Of a stretch of 64,000 nucleotides of DNA, positions 24,596-33,007 are shown one piece after another; within the stretch, counting starts at the first letter, position 1; each line of letters begins with the position of its first letter. Position numbers and translations under genes: made by a program. This DNA comes from Kitasatospora xanthocidica. GTDB taxonomy: Bacteria; Actinomycetota; Actinomycetes; Streptomycetales; Streptomycetaceae. A model generated the notes under the pieces. That model was not told the origin of the DNA and made no database searches. It was given only the letters and a program-made list of their open reading frames with translations. Where the stretch lies: contig NZ_BNBY01000030.1 in the NCBI RefSeq assembly GCF_014656195.1, positions 1 through 64,000 of the forward strand, read 5' to 3'.

Positions 24596-25879
24596 GTGCA
24601 GCTCTCACCATCAAGCCCGCGTCCCGGCACCGGGAACGACCCCGACGCGCCGCGCGACGGCCACCGTCGCGCGGCCCCCGACCGAGGCCGGACGCTGCTC
24701 GGCCCCGCCCTGTCGCTGATCCACACCGGCCAGACGCCGACCCGTTCGGCGCTCACCCGTGCGCTGGACGTGACCCGGGCCACGGCCGGCGCGGTGACCG
24801 CCGAACTCGAGGCGCTCGGCCTGATCACGGTCGACTCGCGTCCGGCCGGCGGGGGCCGCGGACGCCCCTCGCACCGGCTGGCGATCGACCCGCGGGGTCC
24901 GGTCGTGGTCGCCGGGCAGATCCACGCCGACGGGCTGAGCGTCACCCTGGCGGGCCTCGGCGGGCTGCTCGACCAGCCGGTCCACCTGCCGCTGCCGGCC
25001 GCCACCGACCCGGTCCGGATGCTGCGCGCCGTCGCCGAGGCGGGCGCCGGACTCGCCCGGGCGACCGACCGCCGCTGCCTGGGCGCCGCGCTCGCGCTGC
25101 CCAACCCGGTCACCGAGCCGGACGGCGCGGCGCTCGCCGCGCTGCACTTCGCCTGGCCGAGCGGCACCCCGGTCGCCGACCTGTACGACGTCGAGGTCGG
25201 CCGCGCCGACCACGGCCCGAGGTCCCTGCGCCCGCTGCCCACCGCGATCGCCAACGACGCCAACCTCGCCGCGCTCGCCGAGTACCGGCACGGCGCCGGC
25301 CGCGGCGCCCGGCACCTGCTCTTCGTCACCTCCGGCCACCGCGGCGTCGGCGGGGCGCTGGTGATCGACGGCCACCTGCACACCGGCAGCGCGGGCCTCG
25401 CCCTGGAGGTCGGCCACCTCACCGTCGACCCGCAGGGCCGCCCCTGCATGTGCGGCAACCGGGGCTGCCTCAACTCCGAGACCGACCCCGACGCGCTGTT
25501 CGCCGCCGCCGGGCTCGCCCCCGAGCCGGGCCGCCCGCTGCTCGACCAGGCGCGCGAGCTGTGCCGGGCGGCCGCCACGGACGACCGGGCGCGCGCGGCG
25601 GTCGAGCACGTCATCGACCGGCTCGGGCTCGGGCTGGCCGGTGTCGCCAACATCCTCAACCCCGACCGGGTGGTCCTCAGCGGTCTCCACCTCGACCTGC
25701 TGGAGGCCGCGCCCGAGCGACTGCGCGCGGTGGTCGCCGACCGCAGCCTGTGGGGGCGCAGCGGACGGGTGCCGATCGTCGGCGCGGAGCTGGCGCACGG
25801 CGCGCTCGCGGGCGCGGCCGAGCTGGGCTGGGGCCCGTACCTGGCGGACCCGCAGTCGGTGCCGGTCGAACTCGGCTAG
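24596..25879 (+). CDS. ROK-family transcriptional regulator
   Basis: A ROK protein of 427 residues of the NagC/Mlc/XylR type. The N-terminal winged HTH is at about 45-95 (PALSLIHTGQTPTRSALTRALDVTRATAGAVTAELEALGLI). The ROK sugar-binding domain has TAIANDANLAALAEYRHGAGRGARHLLFVTSGHRGVGGALVI and EVGHLTV. The zinc motif C-x-C-G-x2-G-C is intact at C284, C286 and C291 (CMCGNRGCLNSE). The DGxG-type kinase catalytic features are degenerate, as in regulators. The GTG start is fixed by the promoter spacing; the frame is open to 24509. It is divergent from an MFS gene it probably controls in response to a sugar. Confidence 0.92.
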   Translation: MQLSPSSPRPGTGNDPDAPRDGHRRAAPDRGRTLLGPALSLIHTGQTPTRSALTRALDVTRATAGAVTAELEALGLITVDSRPAGGGRGRPSHRLAIDPRGPVVVAGQIHADGLSVTLAGLGGLLDQPVHLPLPAATDPVRMLRAVAEAGAGLARATDRRCLGAALALPNPVTEPDGAALAALHFAWPSGTPVADLYDVEVGRADHGPRSLRPLPTAIANDANLAALAEYRHGAGRGARHLLFVTSGHRGVGGALVIDGHLHTGSAGLALEVGHLTVDPQGRPCMCGNRGCLNSETDPDALFAAAGLAPEPGRPLLDQARELCRAAATDDRARAAVEHVIDRLGLGLAGVANILNPDRVVLSGLHLDLLEAAPERLRAVVADRSLWGRSGRVPIVGAELAHGALAGAAELGWGPYLADPQSVPVELG

Positions 25880-25980
25880 ACGGGGGCCGAACGGGCCGGG
25901 TCGGACGGGCCGAGTCGGGCCGGGTCGGGCAGGGTCGGGCCGGCCGGGCCGGCCCGACCCGCGAGTCGCATCCTGAGGGG

Positions 25981-26021
25981 CGATAAGCGGAAGCTGGGTC
26001 TTCGAAAATGGTTACTTATCG
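25981..26021. promoter_or_regulatory. Inverted repeat CGATAAG/CTTATCG before the Cds1-like gene, with TATACT box
   Basis: Perfect 7-bp arms at 25981-25987 and 26015-26021, spaced by 27 nt, in an AT-rich island unlike the surrounding GC-rich sequence. TATACT at 26031-26036 is a good -10 candidate about 42 nt before the ATG. The arms could bind a regulator or form a leader structure. Confidence 0.45.
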
Positions 26022-26077
26022 TGACTCTCATATACTCGTAGTGAGCAGTGGGGGGCGATCACGAGGGAGAAGCGACC

Positions 26078-27232
26078 ATGAGCACCCAGCCCGGCGCCGA
26101 GCGCGGCATCGAGCGCGACCAGCGGTCCGCCATCGAGCCGACCGTCGACGTCGACCGCTCCGACCAGGAGTACCGCGCCTGGCTGAAGGAGGCGGTGCGC
26201 AAGGTCCAGGCCGACGCCAACCGCTCCGCCGACACCCACCTCCTGCGCTTCCCGCTGCCGACCGAGTGGGGGATCGACCTCTACCTCAAGGACGAGTCCA
26301 CCCACCCGACCGGCTCGCTCAAGCACCGGCTGGCCCGCTCGCTCTTCCTCTACGGGCTCTGCAACGGCTGGATCCGCCCTGGCAAGCCGGTGATCGAGGC
26401 CTCCAGCGGCTCCACCGCCGTCTCCGAGGCCTACTTCGCCCAGCTCATCGGCGTGCCGTTCATCGCCGTCATGGCCAAGAGCACCAGCCAGGCCAAGATC
26501 GACCTGATCCAGTTCCACGGCGGCGAGTGCCACCTGGTCGAGCGCTCCGACGAGGTGTACGAGGCCTCCGCCCGGCTCGCCGAGGAGACCGGCGGGCACT
26601 ACATGGACCAGTTCACCTACGCCGAGCGGGCCACCGACTGGCGCGGCAACAACAACATCGCCGAGTCGGTCTTCGCCCAGCTGCGCCTGGAGCCGCACCC
26701 GGAGCCGACCTGGATCGTCGCCACCGCCGGCACCGGCGGCACCTCGGCGACCATCGCCCGCTTCGTGCACTACATGCAGTACGACACCCGGATATGCGTC
26801 GCGGACCCGGAGAACTCCTGCTTCTTCGACGGCTGGGTGCGCCACGACCAGGACGCCGTCTGCGAGAGCGGCTCGCGGATCGAGGGCATCGGGCGGCCCC
26901 GGATGGAGCCGAGCTTCGTGCCGGGGGCGATCGACCGGATGATGCGGGTTCCGGACGCCGCGTCGATCGCCACCGTGCGGGTGCTGGAGCAGGTCCTCGG
27001 GAAGAAGGCGGGAGCCTCCACCGGGACGGGCCTGTGGAGCGCGTTGCGGATCGTCGCCGAGATGCGCGAGGCCGGGCAGACCGGCAGCGTGGTCGGCCTG
27101 ATCTGCGACCCGGGGGACCGCTACCTCGACAAGTACTACTCGGACGACTGGCTGGCCGGCGAGCGGATCGACATCGCGCCCTACCGCGCCGTGCTGGAGT
27201 CCTTCCTCGCGGGCGGCCCCTGGGAGGGCTGA
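26078..27232 (+). CDS. cds1: PLP-dependent cysteine synthase-family enzyme, probable L-cysteine desulfhydrase (Cds1-like)
   Basis: A fold-type II PLP enzyme of 384 residues. K82 in PTGSLKHR is the Schiff-base lysine, SSGST (109-113) is the asparagine-loop equivalent that binds substrate carboxylate, and TAGTGGTSAT (about 218-227) is the phosphate-binding glycine loop. The length and the THLLRFPLPTEWGIDLYLKDES opening match the mycobacterial Rv3684/Cds1 branch, which releases H2S from L-cysteine, rather than CysK or CysM. GAGGGAGAAGC precedes the ATG. Function from family; no other sulfur gene is adjacent. The AT-rich promoter region carries an inverted repeat. Confidence 0.85.
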   Translation: MSTQPGAERGIERDQRSAIEPTVDVDRSDQEYRAWLKEAVRKVQADANRSADTHLLRFPLPTEWGIDLYLKDESTHPTGSLKHRLARSLFLYGLCNGWIRPGKPVIEASSGSTAVSEAYFAQLIGVPFIAVMAKSTSQAKIDLIQFHGGECHLVERSDEVYEASARLAEETGGHYMDQFTYAERATDWRGNNNIAESVFAQLRLEPHPEPTWIVATAGTGGTSATIARFVHYMQYDTRICVADPENSCFFDGWVRHDQDAVCESGSRIEGIGRPRMEPSFVPGAIDRMMRVPDAASIATVRVLEQVLGKKAGASTGTGLWSALRIVAEMREAGQTGSVVGLICDPGDRYLDKYYSDDWLAGERIDIAPYRAVLESFLAGGPWEG

Positions 27233-27287
27233 CGCCCCGGCCGTCGGCCCGGTGGCGGGTTTCAGCGAACAGCTGACAGCTGACAGA

Positions 27288-27330
27288 GTTCAGCCGACAG
27301 ATTTCAGATTCTGTTATCTGTCGGCTGAAC
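27288..27330. repeat. Perfect 15-bp inverted repeat (hairpin) flanked by CTGACAG-type repeats
   Basis: GTTCAGCCGACAGAT (27288-27302) pairs with ATCTGTCGGCTGAAC (27316-27330) across 13 nt. Left flank 27266-27287 has repeated CAGCTGACAG words, and the right flank 27331-27354 has CTGTCAG/CGTCAG words. It lies between two convergent stops and may act as a terminator, but the flanking words tie it to the element at 23136-23250. Confidence 0.75.
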
Positions 27331-27341
27331 CCTGTCAGTCG

Positions 27342-27656
27342 TCAGTGGTCAGTCGGCACCCGCCGGATCACTGCCCGGCCGCTCGCGAGGTCGATGCCCG
27401 TGCGTTTCGGTGCGCCGTCGTGCTCGTCGTCCCGGAGTACGAGTTCGACCCGTCGCTGCTCCAGTTGCACCCGCTTGCTCGGGTAGAGCAGCGCGTGCAG
27501 TTCCTCCGTCGCGGTCGCGCCCGCGCCGCGTCCGCCGGTCGTACCCGCCGCCGGGCGGGCGCGCAGCCGCCGCACCACGGCGCCGAGGAAGAACAGAACC
27601 ACCAGCCCGGCCGGTAACAGCAACCCGCCCGCGGCGCCCGTCAGAAGCATGCTCAT
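27342..27656 (-). CDS. Small single-span membrane protein (DUF6191-like)
   Basis: A protein of 104 residues. Residues 3-27 (MLLTGAAGGLLLPAGLVVLFFLGAVV) form one transmembrane helix followed by RRLRARP, which places the rest in the cytoplasm. The C-terminal part contains TATEELHALLYPSKRVQLEQRRVELVLRDDEHDGAPKRTGIDLASGRAVIRRV, a layout shared by streptomycete proteins annotated DUF6191; no function is known. The start at 27656 has GAGG upstream; an internal ATG at 27650 is possible. The stop overlaps the CGTCAG-rich flank of the hairpin at 27288-27330. It precedes nothing in the same operon. Confidence 0.7.
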   Translation of the reverse strand: MSMLLTGAAGGLLLPAGLVVLFFLGAVVRRLRARPAAGTTGGRGAGATATEELHALLYPSKRVQLEQRRVELVLRDDEHDGAPKRTGIDLASGRAVIRRVPTDH

Positions 27657-27743
27657 GAACGCCTCAACGGCCCGGCGCGGCAGCCGAGTTCCCCGGCGCT
27701 CACCCCTGGATGCACCGGGCCGAGCGAGGCCCACCCGGGTGCG

Positions 27744-30242
27744 CTACGGCAGCGGTGCGGTCGGCAGGTCGGCCGGGACGAGGAGCTGGAGCTCCTCGGT
27801 CGAGGGGTCGGCGAGGTGGGCGACCCGTACCGCGTGCCGCTCGACCATGGTCTCGAAGATCTGCCGGGCGGTGCGCCCGTTGCCGAAGTTGGGGCCGCGC
27901 TCCAGCCCTCCGAAGTGGTCCAGCAGCGCCTTCTCCGTCTCGTCGGAGAGCGCGTACTCGTGCTCCGCGCACTGGGCCCGGGCGATCTCCAGCAGCTCGT
28001 CCGCCGTGTAGTCGGGGAAGCCGATGGTGCGTGAGAAGCGGGACGAGACACCGGGGTTGGCGGAGAGGAAGCGTTCCATCTCGGCGGTGTAGCCGGCCAC
28101 GATGACGACCACCTCGTCCCGGTGGTCCTCCATCAGCTTGACCAGGGTGTCGATGGCCTCGCGTCCGAAGTCCCGGGCGCCGTCCTCGGGGGCGAGCGCG
28201 TACGCCTCGTCGATGAAGAGCACCCCGCCGCGCGCCCGGTCGAAGGCGGCCGCCGTACGGATCGCGGTGGAGCCGATGTGTTCGCCGACCAGGTCCACCC
28301 GGGCCACCTCGACCAGGTGTCCGCGCTGGAGCACCCCGAGCGAGGCGAGGATCTCGCCGTAGAGCCGGGCGACGGTGGTCTTCCCGGTGCCTGGGGCGCC
28401 GGTGAAGACCAGGTGCCGCCGCAGCGAGGGCGCCTTGAGCCCGGCCTGGCGGCGGCGCCGGCCGACCGAGATCAGGTCGATCAGGGTGCGCACCTCCTGC
28501 TTCACCGTGGCCAGCCCGACCAGCGCGTCCAGCTCGGCGAGCGCCTCGTCGGCGGGCCGGCAGTCCGGGATCGGCGCGATCGCCGCCGAAGCGGCCGCCG
28601 AAGGCGTCAACGCCTGTGCGGCGGCGGCCAGTTGGCCGGTCCGCGGCGACGGCACATCCGCACCCCCGAACGACGACCCGAGCCCCGACCCGACGCCGGA
28701 CCCGCGCCCGGAGCCGAGGCCGAGCCCCGACCCGAGCCCGCTGCCCGGCGCCGCCGCATGCGCCGCCGCCCCGACGTCGTCCGAGACGCACCCCTCCGCG
28801 ACCGGCCCCGGTTCGGAGAACTCGAACCCGGCCCGCTCGTTCTGTTCCGCCCGGCACCGGGTGAGCTGGGTCCGGCAGCCGTCGATGATGTGGAAGCCGA
28901 AGCCCTTGCCGTGCGAGACCCGGCAGTCCTCGAAGGTGCCGCGTCCCTGTGCCGAGACGTACACCCCGGCGTCGCTGCTGGCCCGTACGGTGCAGTCGCG
29001 CAGCACCGGGTCGGCGCCCTTGGTGACGATCACCCCGGTCGCCACGTCGGAGATCTCGCAGTCGGTGAGCAGCCCGCCGCTGCCGTGGTCGCGGAACCAG
29101 AGTCCGGTGCCGGCCTCCTGCACCCGACAGGCGGCCAGGGACACGGTGGCGCCGCCGCTGACCGAGACCGCCGAGCTGCGGATCCGGCTGAACGAGCAAC
29201 CCTCGGCGGTGGCGGCGGAGTCCCGGTCGAGGACGAACAGGGCGTCCGGCAGGTCGTGCAGCGAGCAGTCGGTGAGGGTGAGCCGGGCACCGTCGCTGAC
29301 CCACAGCGCCGGGTACTCGCCGGTGGAGCTGTGGATCTCGCTGGACTCGGCGACGGCCTCGGTGCCCTGGTCCCAGACCGACAGCGCGCCGCGCCCGAAG
29401 TCGCGGACGGTGCTGTTCACGAGGCTGAGCCGGGAGCGTCCGCGCAGGTCGGCGCCGTTCTCCGGCAGGTCGTGCACCCGGCAGCCGGTCAGGACCAGTT
29501 CGGCCTCGCCGTCCAGGGTCAGCCCGTTGCCGGTGACCCGGTGGATCTCGCAGTCGACCAGCCGGCCGCCCGCGTGCGCCTCGGCCTGCACGCCGCTGCC
29601 GCGGATCTCGTAGATCTCGCAGCCGGTCAACTCGGCCGCGCTGCCGGGGTCGGAGAGCAGCACGCCGGCGCCGGAGGCGTGGTGGACGCGGCAGCGGTCG
29701 AGGGCGGCGGTCGCGCCGCCGAGGACGGCGAGCCCGGCCTGGCCGGCGGTGGCGACCTCGCAGTCCTCGAAGGCGGCGGCGGTGCCCTCGCCGCGCAGTC
29801 GCAGCCCGAGCCCGCCCGGGTTGGCGACCACGCAGCCGCGCAGGGTCGGCCGGGCGCCGTCGACGATCTCGATCCCGGTGGCCGAGCGGGTCTCGATCCG
29901 GCAGCCGCTGAAGGAGGGCGTCGCCCCCGCACCGGTGACCAGGACGGCCGGGGTGGAGCTGTCGCCGCCCTCGACGACCAGGTCGCGGACGGTCGCGGCG
30001 GCGGTGACCGTCACCGCCACCCCTGACGGCGGTTCGATCCGTACGGTGCCCGGGCCCTGGGCCGGAACGATCGTCACCGGCTTGTCCAGCAGCACGTTCT
30101 CCCGGAAGGTGCCCGGCCGGACGGTCACGGTGTCGCCCGGCTCGGCGGCGGCCAGGGCCTCCGCGAGCGTGTCGTACTCGCCCGCGCGGCGACGCCAGCG
30201 GGATGCGCTGTCCTGGGTGACCCGGACCCTGTGCTCAGCCAT
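27744..30242 (-). CDS. Right-handed beta-helix/AAA+ ATPase fusion protein
   Basis: A protein of 832 residues with two very different halves. Residues 1-490 are a right-handed parallel beta-helix: about 17 coils of roughly 23 residues with a repeated L-x-D/G-C-x-[IV]-x3 pattern (SGCRIETRSATG, LRGCVVANPGG, EDCEVATAGQAG and so on). A Gly/Ser linker (499-525) leads to a CbbX/SpoVK-type AAA+ domain with Walker A GAPGTGKTT (615-623), Walker B GVLFIDEA (673-680), sensor-1 region VIVAGYTAEME, and SRFSRTIGF with a probable Arg finger. Related AAA+ proteins remodel complexes or serve type VII secretion (EccA). No signal peptide is present, so the beta-helix is cytosolic. The ligand and target are unknown. 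Confidence 0.88.
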   Translation of the reverse strand: MAEHRVRVTQDSASRWRRRAGEYDTLAEALAAAEPGDTVTVRPGTFRENVLLDKPVTIVPAQGPGTVRIEPPSGVAVTVTAAATVRDLVVEGGDSSTPAVLVTGAGATPSFSGCRIETRSATGIEIVDGARPTLRGCVVANPGGLGLRLRGEGTAAAFEDCEVATAGQAGLAVLGGATAALDRCRVHHASGAGVLLSDPGSAAELTGCEIYEIRGSGVQAEAHAGGRLVDCEIHRVTGNGLTLDGEAELVLTGCRVHDLPENGADLRGRSRLSLVNSTVRDFGRGALSVWDQGTEAVAESSEIHSSTGEYPALWVSDGARLTLTDCSLHDLPDALFVLDRDSAATAEGCSFSRIRSSAVSVSGGATVSLAACRVQEAGTGLWFRDHGSGGLLTDCEISDVATGVIVTKGADPVLRDCTVRASSDAGVYVSAQGRGTFEDCRVSHGKGFGFHIIDGCRTQLTRCRAEQNERAGFEFSEPGPVAEGCVSDDVGAAAHAAAPGSGLGSGLGLGSGRGSGVGSGLGSSFGGADVPSPRTGQLAAAAQALTPSAAASAAIAPIPDCRPADEALAELDALVGLATVKQEVRTLIDLISVGRRRRQAGLKAPSLRRHLVFTGAPGTGKTTVARLYGEILASLGVLQRGHLVEVARVDLVGEHIGSTAIRTAAAFDRARGGVLFIDEAYALAPEDGARDFGREAIDTLVKLMEDHRDEVVVIVAGYTAEMERFLSANPGVSSRFSRTIGFPDYTADELLEIARAQCAEHEYALSDETEKALLDHFGGLERGPNFGNGRTARQIFETMVERHAVRVAHLADPSTEELQLLVPADLPTAPLP

Positions 30243-30460
30243 GACGGTCTGTCGTCCCCACCTTCGTCGAGCCGGCGTTCAACGGACCGAACGCGCTGCG
30301 GTGCGCGGGCCGTCCGCCCACCGTAGCGCGCTCGCACGGGTGGTCCGGCCGCTCGTCGTCGCTCGGACACCGGTAGAGCCCACCGCGGCCACAGGTTCCG
30401 ACCACTTGTTCAACGAGCGCGCACAGCGGTAGTTCCGCGCGGCGACGGCCGGCGCGACAC

Positions 30461-30546
30461 CGTTCCCCGCGAGGACGCTCGGTGCGACGACGATCGGTGC
30501 GAGGGCGTTCCCCGCGAACACGCTCGGTGCGACGGCGTTCCCCGTG
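30461..30546. repeat. Imperfect tandem repeat in the gap 30243-30585
   Basis: Two 29-nt copies starting CGTTCCCCGCGA and ending GGTGCGACG (30461-30489 and 30506-30534) and a partial third (30536-30546), with an internal shorter GATCGGTGCGA echo. The rest of the 343-bp gap shows no convincing gene or promoter. Confidence 0.65.
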
Positions 30547-30585
30547 CCCGCACCCCGCGACGGCTCTCCGGCGTACGGCCCGGGC

Positions 30586-31461
30586 TCAGCGCTCGTCGAC
30601 CGACCAGTGCGCCCCGTCCTCGAGCACCTCGACGTCGTCGCCCAGGTGCAGCGTGCCGAGCACGTCGCCCTCGGCGCCGGCCGGCCGCTCGGGGATCAGG
30701 TTCTGCCCGAACGAGGCCTTGCGCAGCAGCCGGTGGTGCCGGGCCAGGGTGCGCAGCGGCTCCTTGCCGCGCCGTTCGCCGGTCTCCTGGTCGGTGGTGG
30801 TGATGACGCAGCGGCCGCAGGGCTTGACCACCTTGAAGGTGAGCCCGCCGATCCGGATCCGGCGCCAGCCGTCCTCGGCCCAGGGCTCGGCGCCGGCGAT
30901 CACCACGTTGGGGCGGAAGCGCTCCATCGGCAGGGGCCGGTGGTCCTCCGGGTGGTCGGCGGCGATCAGCTCGTTGAGCCGGTCCAGCGAGGCGGTGGTG
31001 GTGAGCAGCAGCGGGAAGCCGTCGGCCATCGAGACGGTGTCGCCGGGCTCGCTGAAGTCGGGGTCGACGGGGCGGGCGCGCGGGTCGTCCAGGTGCACCA
31101 GGCGGTAGTCGCCGAGGTGTTCGGCGATCCACTGGTGGGCTTCCTTCGCGGCCTCGGCGGCGTGGAAGCGGGTGCCCCAGACCTCGACCTCGGCGAGCGG
31201 GTCACCGGACGCGACGGCGGGGGCCGGGACCTCGATCCGGGAGCCGTCGGGGGCGGTCAGCACGAGCGAGCCGTCGGGCAGCAGCGCGGGCCGGATCTGT
31301 CCGAGGGCGGCGTCCTCGCGCTGGCTGACGAAGCGTCCGGTGGGGTCGGCGAGCATCCATCGGCGGTCTCCGGCCAGACCCCACGGTTGGACGACGGCGG
31401 TGTCCGGGCTCAGGCGGTACATGGACTTGACGGGGTAGACGTGGAGTCCGGTGAGCTGCAT
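30586..31461 (-). CDS. MOSC domain protein (MOSC_N plus MOSC)
   Basis: A protein of 291 residues with the N-terminal MOSC beta-barrel (about 2-115; LTGLHVYPVKSMYRLSPDTAVVQPWGLAGDRRWMLAD) and the C-terminal MOSC domain (about 120-285). The KPCGRCVIT block supplies C215, the likely molybdenum ligand as in mARC/YcbX, and C218. Family members bind Moco and reduce N-hydroxylated or N-oxidised compounds with electrons from a partner; no fused ferredoxin domain is present here, unlike YcbX. The start at 31461 is preceded by GGATGGGGGA, and CAGGAT 6 nt upstream could be a leaderless -10. Confidence 0.88.
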   Translation of the reverse strand: MQLTGLHVYPVKSMYRLSPDTAVVQPWGLAGDRRWMLADPTGRFVSQREDAALGQIRPALLPDGSLVLTAPDGSRIEVPAPAVASGDPLAEVEVWGTRFHAAEAAKEAHQWIAEHLGDYRLVHLDDPRARPVDPDFSEPGDTVSMADGFPLLLTTTASLDRLNELIAADHPEDHRPLPMERFRPNVVIAGAEPWAEDGWRRIRIGGLTFKVVKPCGRCVITTTDQETGERRGKEPLRTLARHHRLLRKASFGQNLIPERPAGAEGDVLGTLHLGDDVEVLEDGAHWSVDER

Positions 31462-31553
31462 TCCCCCATCCTGCCAGCAGGTTTTCCGTCTCTGCACAGG
31501 CCCCCGTCCCCGCACGGGCGGGCAGTCGGATGCGCACCGACCCCCGGATGCGC

Positions 31554-31597
31554 ACGGACCGCCCGGGACGCCGTGGGGGGCGTTCCGGGCGGTCCGT
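31554..31597 (-). terminator. Hairpin terminator for the DUF6643-type gene
   Basis: Two 19-nt arms (31554-31572 and 31579-31597), with one mismatch and a 6-nt loop, lie about 120 nt past the stop of the gene ending at 31716. Just upstream a GGATGCGCAC word is repeated. Confidence 0.6.
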
Positions 31598-31715
31598 GGA
31601 TGACCCGTTTCTCCGTTCGCCCGGCGTTCAGGGGTCGCCGGGTTGTGCTCAGGTGGTGCGGGTGCGGGCCGCGTGGGGGACGGCCTCGGTTGTCAGCGCC
31701 TCACCGGCCCTGGTT

Positions 31716-32495
31716 TCAGTAGCCCTGGCCCTGCGACTGGTAGCCGCCGCCCTGGAACTGGTTGGGCTCGCCGTACGGGCCCGGGCGCTGCGGCTGCATC
31801 GGGCGGACCGGCGCGACCGGCGACATGGCCGGGCGCAGCTGGGCGCCGCCGAAGGACTGGTCGCCGCTCTGACCCTGGAAGCCGGGGCCGCCCGAGGCCT
31901 GGCCGCCGAAGGACTGCGGGCCGCCGAAGCCCTGCGGCCCGCCGGGCTGGCCCTGGCCGAAACCGCCCGGGCCGGCCTGCTGCGCGCCGAAGGACTGCTG
32001 GCCGGCCTGGCCGCCGATGAAGGTGTTCTGGCCGCCGAAGCTCTGGCCGCCGGACGGCTGGTAGCCGCCGCTCGCGGTCTGGGTGAAGGCCGGGGTGCCG
32101 GGCTGCGGCCGCTGGTACGGCTGGGGGGTGCCGTAGCCGGGGACCGGCAGCTGGGGGGAGGCGTACGCCGGCGCGGGCTGCGCGGGGATGTACGCCGTGG
32201 CGGGGCCGGCGGAGGGACCGCTGCTCGGGCCGGGGCCCAGGGCGAGGCGGGCGGGCGGCAGCGCGGGGAGGTTGCTGCCGGCACTCTCGTACCCGTTGCC
32301 GTACCGGTTCTCGTAGGACTGGCCGACGCCTGGTCCGTATCCGGACGACAGCGCCGGCGGCAGGGCGGCCGGCACGTTGATGGGTGCGATCTGGGGGACG
32401 CCGCGCTCAGCCACGAGGCTGTCGTAAATCGGCGTGCCGGAGGAGAAGGACGGAGAGGGGTAGCCGACTCCGTCGTAGGAGCGGGGCGAGGTCAT
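31716..32495 (-). CDS. Proline/glycine/glutamine-rich DUF6643-type protein
   Basis: A low-complexity protein of 259 residues. The N-terminal 50 residues are the conserved part (MTSPRSYDGVGYPSPSF, then GTPIYDSLVAERGVPQIAPI), which I recall from streptomycete proteins annotated DUF6643. The remainder is disordered: Pro/Ala/Tyr stretches followed by repeats of the QSFGGQ/PGGFGQGQPGG type (about 150-225) and a QxGQGY tail. No membrane segment or catalytic motif is visible. Such composition suits a scaffold or phase-separating protein, but that is only inference. A TACCGT box 7 nt before the ATG indicates a leaderless mRNA. Confidence 0.75.
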   Translation of the reverse strand: MTSPRSYDGVGYPSPSFSSGTPIYDSLVAERGVPQIAPINVPAALPPALSSGYGPGVGQSYENRYGNGYESAGSNLPALPPARLALGPGPSSGPSAGPATAYIPAQPAPAYASPQLPVPGYGTPQPYQRPQPGTPAFTQTASGGYQPSGGQSFGGQNTFIGGQAGQQSFGAQQAGPGGFGQGQPGGPQGFGGPQSFGGQASGGPGFQGQSGDQSFGGAQLRPAMSPVAPVRPMQPQRPGPYGEPNQFQGGGYQSQGQGY

Positions 32496-32502
32496 GGGGC
32501 AT

Positions 32503-32508
32503 ACGGTA
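32503..32508 (-). promoter_or_regulatory. -10 box (TACCGT), leaderless start of the DUF6643-type gene
   Basis: On the minus strand TACCGT ends 7 nt before the ATG at 32495; there is no ribosome site in between. Confidence 0.5.
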
Positions 32509-33007
32509 AGCCCACAATGCGCCTGCTGAGGAGAGCGGGAGGGGGAGCAGTTCGAGTGTTTACACAGTCTTCGCTCGCACAAAGGTTTCGAAAGTAGGAA
32601 GAACGGACATATCGGAGATCGGTTCCGGACAACCTCGGCGCTCCGTCAGTGATCGAACAGCGACCGGACGGCGCGGCCAGGTGGGCCTGCGGTGACCGGC
32701 GGATGGACGGTCCGGGCCCCTGCGGAGAAACTTTTGCGGACGGGGCGTGCGCGGGCGCATTCGAGCCCCCGCCGAGGGTGCGGCGAGGGCTCGTGAATGT
32801 TTCGGGGATAAAGATCCCGTCAGCGCGTTGATCGCCTGGTCCGAGGCCTGTCGGGTGGTCGTGGCCGCTCGTGGCCGGGCGCCGACGGCGGTCGGGAGTC
32901 GCCGGTGGCTGCGGGCGGTCGTGCGGGGCTCGGTGGCCGAAGCCGCGCGGTGCGCCGCCGGCGTTGTCGGTGGCTGCTGCTAAGGCCGCTGCCGGGGCGT
33001 CCGCGGG
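32509..33007. other. Intergenic stretch without a convincing gene
   Basis: About 500 bp between the DUF6643-type start and the mscL stop. Short open frames exist (for example 32649-32831), but none has a ribosome site, codon bias clearly better than its neighbours or a recognisable product. Small palindromes such as GTGT-TT-ACAC near 32562 and GGGAT-N4-ATCCC-like words near 32805 are the only structure seen. Confidence 0.5.

Noticed and set aside
32649..32831. 60-residue open frame between the DUF6643-type gene and mscL
   Set aside because: No ribosome site, no recognisable product and no support from promoter signals.
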